Notes under the pieces: generated by a model
What the model saw: only the letters and a program-made list of their open reading frames with translations
Told to the model about the DNA's origin: nothing
Database searches by the model: none
From: Chitinispirillaceae bacterium
GTDB lineage: Bacteria; Fibrobacterota; Chitinivibrionia; Chitinivibrionales; Chitinispirillaceae
Assembly: GCA_016930275.1 (NCBI GenBank)
Contig: JAFGHA010000145.1
Coordinates: forward strand, 1-59,495
DNA: 59,495 bases
Reading direction: 5' to 3'
Program-made: the position numbers and the translations under genes
In this document: positions 55,577-59,495 of the stretch, in pieces
Layout: every line of letters begins with the position of its first letter
Numbering within the stretch: position 1 is the first letter of the stretch

Positions 55577-56947
55577 TCAGAATTTCCAGTAGACCTTGCC
55601 GGTCCACCACCAGTGATTCGGCCGCACGAGTGCCTCCTCGTACACTTTCGGCTCATCGAGAATATGCTGGAAACGCATGTGGTCACGCGCGAACTGCAGC
55701 ACCAGTCCCAGCCGCTTCTGCATGAAGGTTTTCTTCACGTACAGCGACCATTTCCAGTTGTCGCTGTTGTAGTACCACAGCGGCTTGTTGTATTCCGCGG
55801 GAATAGGGTACGCGTACTGGTTGCCGAGCCGTACCGCGTTCGCGAGGTTCATCGGATACGGACACCGGTAGTACTCGAACTCCAGCGCGCAGACATCGAT
55901 GATCCTGAAACCGGGAAAATTGAAACCGAACATCACGGGCATCTTGTTCAACAGCGTATCGTATCCCCAGATGTTTTTATTCCCCGTGGCGGGGCTGCCG
56001 AGCGTATCGTTCGCCGGATAACTCTCAACACCGAGAATCGCGACCTCGCCGTAAAGCCGCAGGTCCGATTCACCGAAAATGTCAAGCGGGATGAACCGCT
56101 TCGGATCGAAGCACAGACGCGCCATGAGCTTCGTTCCCGCATACGTGTAGTACGCGGTATCGTTGCCGGCGGTGATATACCGGTTCTTCGGGTCCGTCGT
56201 CGGATTGGTCAGGCTGTCGTTGACCGGGAACAGTCGTGAGAACGTCGCCCCGATGCTGAAATCGAATACCTTTGCCAGATTACCCTGAACGATCACCGAC
56301 GGCGAGGCATCGAAAAACGGATAGAACTCGGTTTCAAAGGTCAACATCGCATCCGCATGCAGCTGCAGGATGTCGCCCACCGGCAGATCCCCCGACACCT
56401 TCAATCCCGTCAACCGCGCATCGGTCATGTCGAAATAGTTGACGATCACTCCCGGATAGGTGTACGTACGGAAGAGATACTCGCCGAGGTTCCTCACATC
56501 GGTATTGTACTTGTATCTGAAAAAGCCGGTGGTGACGGAGCCGTGGAGCCAGTCGGGATTGCCGAACGACAGCGATCCGCACGCTTCGTATATACCGTAG
56601 CTGAAAATCTTGTCGTACAGCGCGTACGCCTGACCGGTGGTCTTTCCGGACTGGTCGGGCAGACTGAACCACAACCGTCCTTCGAGCCCCAGTTTGACCT
56701 CCACATGATCGCCGAAAGCGGCGTGCACCCCGAGGTGCAGAAGCGACTGCTGGACCCACTGACGGTTGTATTCCCGGTAATCCTTGTAGAAATATCTCAT
56801 CGCCTGACCGGCCTGAAGTCCGGCGTCGCCGTACATCTTCAGCGAAACAGTCTCATCCTTTGTCGCCAGCTCAACATCCGCCCTACCGGTACCGGCAAGG
56901 GCACCCATCACCACAAGAAATCGAATCATTGCTTTTGTTGAAAACAT
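55577..56947 (-). CDS. outer-membrane protein next to glycoside hydrolases
   Basis: 456 residues with signal peptide (GALAGTGRA) and alternating aromatic strands to the last residue F (GKVYWKF), typical of a barrel. No TonB-dependent or SusC features and no plug domain are seen. RBS AAAGGA precedes the ATG. It lies 49 bases behind GH31, so it may be a pore or a structural protein for the same glycan system. I do not recognise a family. Confidence 0.75.
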   Translation of the reverse strand: MFSTKAMIRFLVVMGALAGTGRADVELATKDETVSLKMYGDAGLQAGQAMRYFYKDYREYNRQWVQQSLLHLGVHAAFGDHVEVKLGLEGRLWFSLPDQSGKTTGQAYALYDKIFSYGIYEACGSLSFGNPDWLHGSVTTGFFRYKYNTDVRNLGEYLFRTYTYPGVIVNYFDMTDARLTGLKVSGDLPVGDILQLHADAMLTFETEFYPFFDASPSVIVQGNLAKVFDFSIGATFSRLFPVNDSLTNPTTDPKNRYITAGNDTAYYTYAGTKLMARLCFDPKRFIPLDIFGESDLRLYGEVAILGVESYPANDTLGSPATGNKNIWGYDTLLNKMPVMFGFNFPGFRIIDVCALEFEYYRCPYPMNLANAVRLGNQYAYPIPAEYNKPLWYYNSDNWKWSLYVKKTFMQKRLGLVLQFARDHMRFQHILDEPKVYEEALVRPNHWWWTGKVYWKF

Positions 56948-56996
56948 CGGGTATCATTCCTTTCCCTGAGAAAAAACGATCACTCAAACTGACTTG

Positions 56997-59495
56997 CTAT
57001 TGGATAATAAACGGCGTCTTCCGGACCAGCTCATTATCACGCTGCAGACACATGACATAGACACCGGCGACCAGCCGCTCGGCGATCACATGGTTCGCGG
57101 CGGTCGAAAACGACTTCCGCGCGATACACCGTCCGTTTATGCCGTAGACGGTACATTTCCACTGCGCCTTCCCGCTCACGGATACCGTCAGCTCGCCGCC
57201 GCGGATACGGGTGGCAAAACCGGGAGCCGTCCGTACGCCCGCCTTTTTCACGACACCGATCTCATTGGTCTTCTTATCGAGTGTAAGCTTGTACCCTCCG
57301 TAGGGAATCGCCTTGTCAACCGAGGTGGTGACGGTCTCTCCCGTCCCCTTCTCCGCCGAAACCCATACGACGTTGAAGGTGCGCTCCGTGAGCATACCGG
57401 GAAAACTGCCGGAGGTCGGACCGATCGACAGCACTTCATTCGCATTATCCCAGACGATCGGGGTGGTGGCGTAAGCGCCTTTCTCGTAATCGTAGGAATT
57501 ACCCTCGTCTTCATACAGGGTAAAGGAGCCATCGGCGCCGGTATACACGCGAAGCTCGATCGGATCGGCCTTCTCGGCCGCATAAGTGACCTGCGGACCC
57601 ATCGGCAGGATCGACCCTTCCCTGATGTAGAGCGGCATGGTTTCCTGCGGCGCCTGCGCCGTGATGGTCGCACCGCCCGCCGCGACTTCACCGGTCCAGA
57701 AATCATACCAGTTTCCTTCAGGCAGATACACCTGGCGGCTCGTTTCGGTCGTATTGGTGATCGGACAGACCAGAAATGCCGGTCCGAACATGAACTCATC
57801 GGTCAGATCACGGCAACGCGTATCGTTTCTGAAATCAAACGGCAGTGCGCGCATCATCGTATACCCCTCGTTCGTCACTTTCCAGGCGAGCGAGTACACG
57901 TACGGAAAAAGACGATAGCGCAGCCTGCAGTACTTTACCATGATCGCTTCGATGCTCTGCTGGGGAGGCATCCACAGTTCCGTGTTGCGGGTTCCGTGGA
58001 TTCTGAACACCGGGTTGAAGGTGCCGTACTGAAACCACCGCACCAGCACGTTGGGATCCGTCTCGCCGGTAAACCCGCCGATATCGGTGCAGAAGTACGG
58101 CAGTCCCGTGGCGCACACGTTGAGCCCCGCGGGAATCTGGTTGACATAGCTTGCAAGGGTGATATCGATATCACCGGTCCAGTAGGCGGCACCCAGGCGC
58201 TGCGAACCCGCGTAGTACGAACGCGTCAGATTGCAGACCCGTTTTCTCTCACCCGTCGCCTTGCGGAATCCTTCGTACAGCGTTTTGCTGTGCAGCAGCG
58301 GAAACGCGTTGAGCACTTTCGTCGAAGGGCCCTGCGCGGTCACGCAGTTCGGCCACCCCACGCCGCTGAACGATTCCGGTTCCGTCGCGTCCGGCCAGAA
58401 CCCGTCGACTCCCAGGGTCACGAGGCTGTCCTCGATGAATTTCCAGTAATAGTACGCCGCGCTGTCGTTGAACGGATCGTAGGTCTGGCCGAGGTAATCA
58501 CTCGTGGGAAGAAGATACCCGCGTTCGTTCATGAACGACCAGTTCGTGTTATCCATATTCGGCGCGTACGAAGGCCAGATCGATATGGTGTAATGACAGT
58601 TGTAAATGTCGTGAAGCGAATCGATCATTCCTTTGGGATCCGGAAAACGGGAACGGTCGAAACTGCCCGAACCGTTCATCCCGTCGGGATAGTACTGCCA
58701 GTCCTGCACGATGTTATCGAGCGGATACCCTTTGCTGCGGAACTCCTGCACCACGCTCATCATCTCGAACTGCGAGAGATACCGGTTTTTACACTGCCAG
58801 AAACCATACGCCCACTTCGGCCACATCGGCGCGGGACCGGTGACGGTGCGGTACGCCGAAATGATCCGGTCGAACTCCGGACCGTACATGAAATAGTAAT
58901 CGATCGCATCATTCGTCGCCCATTCACTCACCAGCTTCAGCGGCGGCGATACCGTTATCCGCGAAAAATTGTTCAGCAGCACCCCGAAGCCCCGCGTCGA
59001 CAGAAACACCGGGCTGCAGTCGGCCTGATTCTTCTGAACCAGGTCAAGTGTGAGCCCTTTCTGATTCAGAACACCGTTCTGAAACTGACCGAATCCGTAG
59101 ATACCCTCGTCGTCGGTACTGTTGAACGATATGGTACCTTCGTAGGCGGTGGATTCACCGATGGTTTTCTCCACCAGTGTTTTTCCCGCGGTCTCCTGAA
59201 GAATCGCCGCTCCACCGGCCGTTGCAAAGGAAACGGCGCCGGTACTCCGGGCAACATCGATGCGCAGGGCGGCGGTAAGTACGGTATAGATACCATCCGC
59301 TTCCGACGTGGTAAACGAAACGGCTGACCAGTCGTCCTTGACCACTATCGCGTTGACCGCAGGCGGGAACGTCTCTTTCTTCGTGTACACCACCCGGATG
59401 ATCGCATCGGTACACACCTGTACCTTCATCTGCGATCCGTCCGACATCGTGTACACAACCCCGTCGTCTTCTTCAGAAACGGATTCAACCGTATA
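56997..59495 (-). CDS. GH31 alpha-glucosidase/alpha-xylosidase-like enzyme (5' end outside window)
   Basis: About 832 residues are visible; the frame continues past the window end, so the signal peptide is missing. GH31 blocks: the nucleophile D in DGFWPDATEP (visible residue about 369), acid/base region YWTGDI, and the PLYIREGSILPMG C-domain. It ends in a sorting-like tail (CTVYGINGRCIARKSF ... GVYVMCLQRDNE). Secreted cleavage of alpha-glucosides or xylosides is expected. First gene of the GH31-outer membrane protein-GH2 run. Confidence 0.93.
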   Translation of the reverse strand, partial: YTVESVSEEDDGVVYTMSDGSQMKVQVCTDAIIRVVYTKKETFPPAVNAIVVKDDWSAVSFTTSEADGIYTVLTAALRIDVARSTGAVSFATAGGAAILQETAGKTLVEKTIGESTAYEGTISFNSTDDEGIYGFGQFQNGVLNQKGLTLDLVQKNQADCSPVFLSTRGFGVLLNNFSRITVSPPLKLVSEWATNDAIDYYFMYGPEFDRIISAYRTVTGPAPMWPKWAYGFWQCKNRYLSQFEMMSVVQEFRSKGYPLDNIVQDWQYYPDGMNGSGSFDRSRFPDPKGMIDSLHDIYNCHYTISIWPSYAPNMDNTNWSFMNERGYLLPTSDYLGQTYDPFNDSAAYYYWKFIEDSLVTLGVDGFWPDATEPESFSGVGWPNCVTAQGPSTKVLNAFPLLHSKTLYEGFRKATGERKRVCNLTRSYYAGSQRLGAAYWTGDIDITLASYVNQIPAGLNVCATGLPYFCTDIGGFTGETDPNVLVRWFQYGTFNPVFRIHGTRNTELWMPPQQSIEAIMVKYCRLRYRLFPYVYSLAWKVTNEGYTMMRALPFDFRNDTRCRDLTDEFMFGPAFLVCPITNTTETSRQVYLPEGNWYDFWTGEVAAGGATITAQAPQETMPLYIREGSILPMGPQVTYAAEKADPIELRVYTGADGSFTLYEDEGNSYDYEKGAYATTPIVWDNANEVLSIGPTSGSFPGMLTERTFNVVWVSAEKGTGETVTTSVDKAIPYGGYKLTLDKKTNEIGVVKKAGVRTAPGFATRIRGGELTVSVSGKAQWKCTVYGINGRCIARKSFSTAANHVIAERLVAGVYVMCLQRDNELVRKTPFIIQ

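Noticed and set aside
56994..59327. 777-residue open frame antisense to the GH31 gene
   Set aside because: No family features; it is rich in R, H and G as expected for the shadow of a GC-rich coding strand, and the GH31 frame is clearly real.
1..59495. tRNA or rRNA genes
   Set aside because: I saw no cloverleaf-like segment with a TTCGAATC-type arm or rRNA block; a covariance scan was not possible.

Overview
The window looks like a chromosomal segment from a Gram-negative bacterium of the Fibrobacterota (Fibrobacter/Chitinispirillum-like), or a close relative. The basis is several genes of the TIGR02147 type, a family known mainly from Fibrobacter. Each is paired with a DUF2341/LamG lipoprotein. 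Secreted glycoside hydrolases also end in a C-terminal sorting-like domain, and lpt/lpx lipopolysaccharide genes show an outer membrane. The taxonomic call is inference from gene content; no rRNA or other marker gene except ileS is present.

Left part (1-19.5 kb): the 3' part of a sigma-54 activator; a frameshifted small membrane-protein gene; cysK with a clean promoter and palindromic operator; a dCMP deaminase; a three-gene phospholipid cluster (CDP-alcohol phosphatidyltransferase, diacylglycerol kinase, CdsA); an esterase; a TPR-metallopeptidase; a trypsin-like protease; a patatin; and a lipid-export-like locus with two TetR regulators, an RND/MMPL permease, a LolA-like protein and an outer-membrane barrel. 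The permease gene is split in two by a 14-bp tandem duplication.

Middle part (19.5-32.8 kb): a minus-strand housekeeping block (lptB, lptA-like, lptC, lpxL-like, ileS, purine nucleoside phosphorylase, yggU, divIVA, yggT, yggS). It is followed by a MORN-repeat lipoprotein, twin tandem small-RNA genes with their own promoters and terminators, and a large secreted protein of unknown function.

Right part (32.9-59.5 kb): a minus-strand carbohydrate region. Four tandem modules each hold a TIGR02147 regulator followed, with overlapping stop and start codons, by a DUF2341/LamG lipoprotein. Behind each lipoprotein lies a secreted hydrolase, a hydrolase fragment or only a C-terminal domain (GH2; GH27 plus a GH27 fragment; a GH29 ruin; an orphan C-terminal domain). 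Upstream of the modules are GH31, an outer-membrane protein, GH2, a second GH29 ruin and a decayed jelly-roll gene. I infer that the modules are paired control/surface-binding units for glycan use, in which the regulator-lipoprotein pair is kept while the enzyme cargo turns over. This repeated architecture and the twin small RNAs are the most interesting content.
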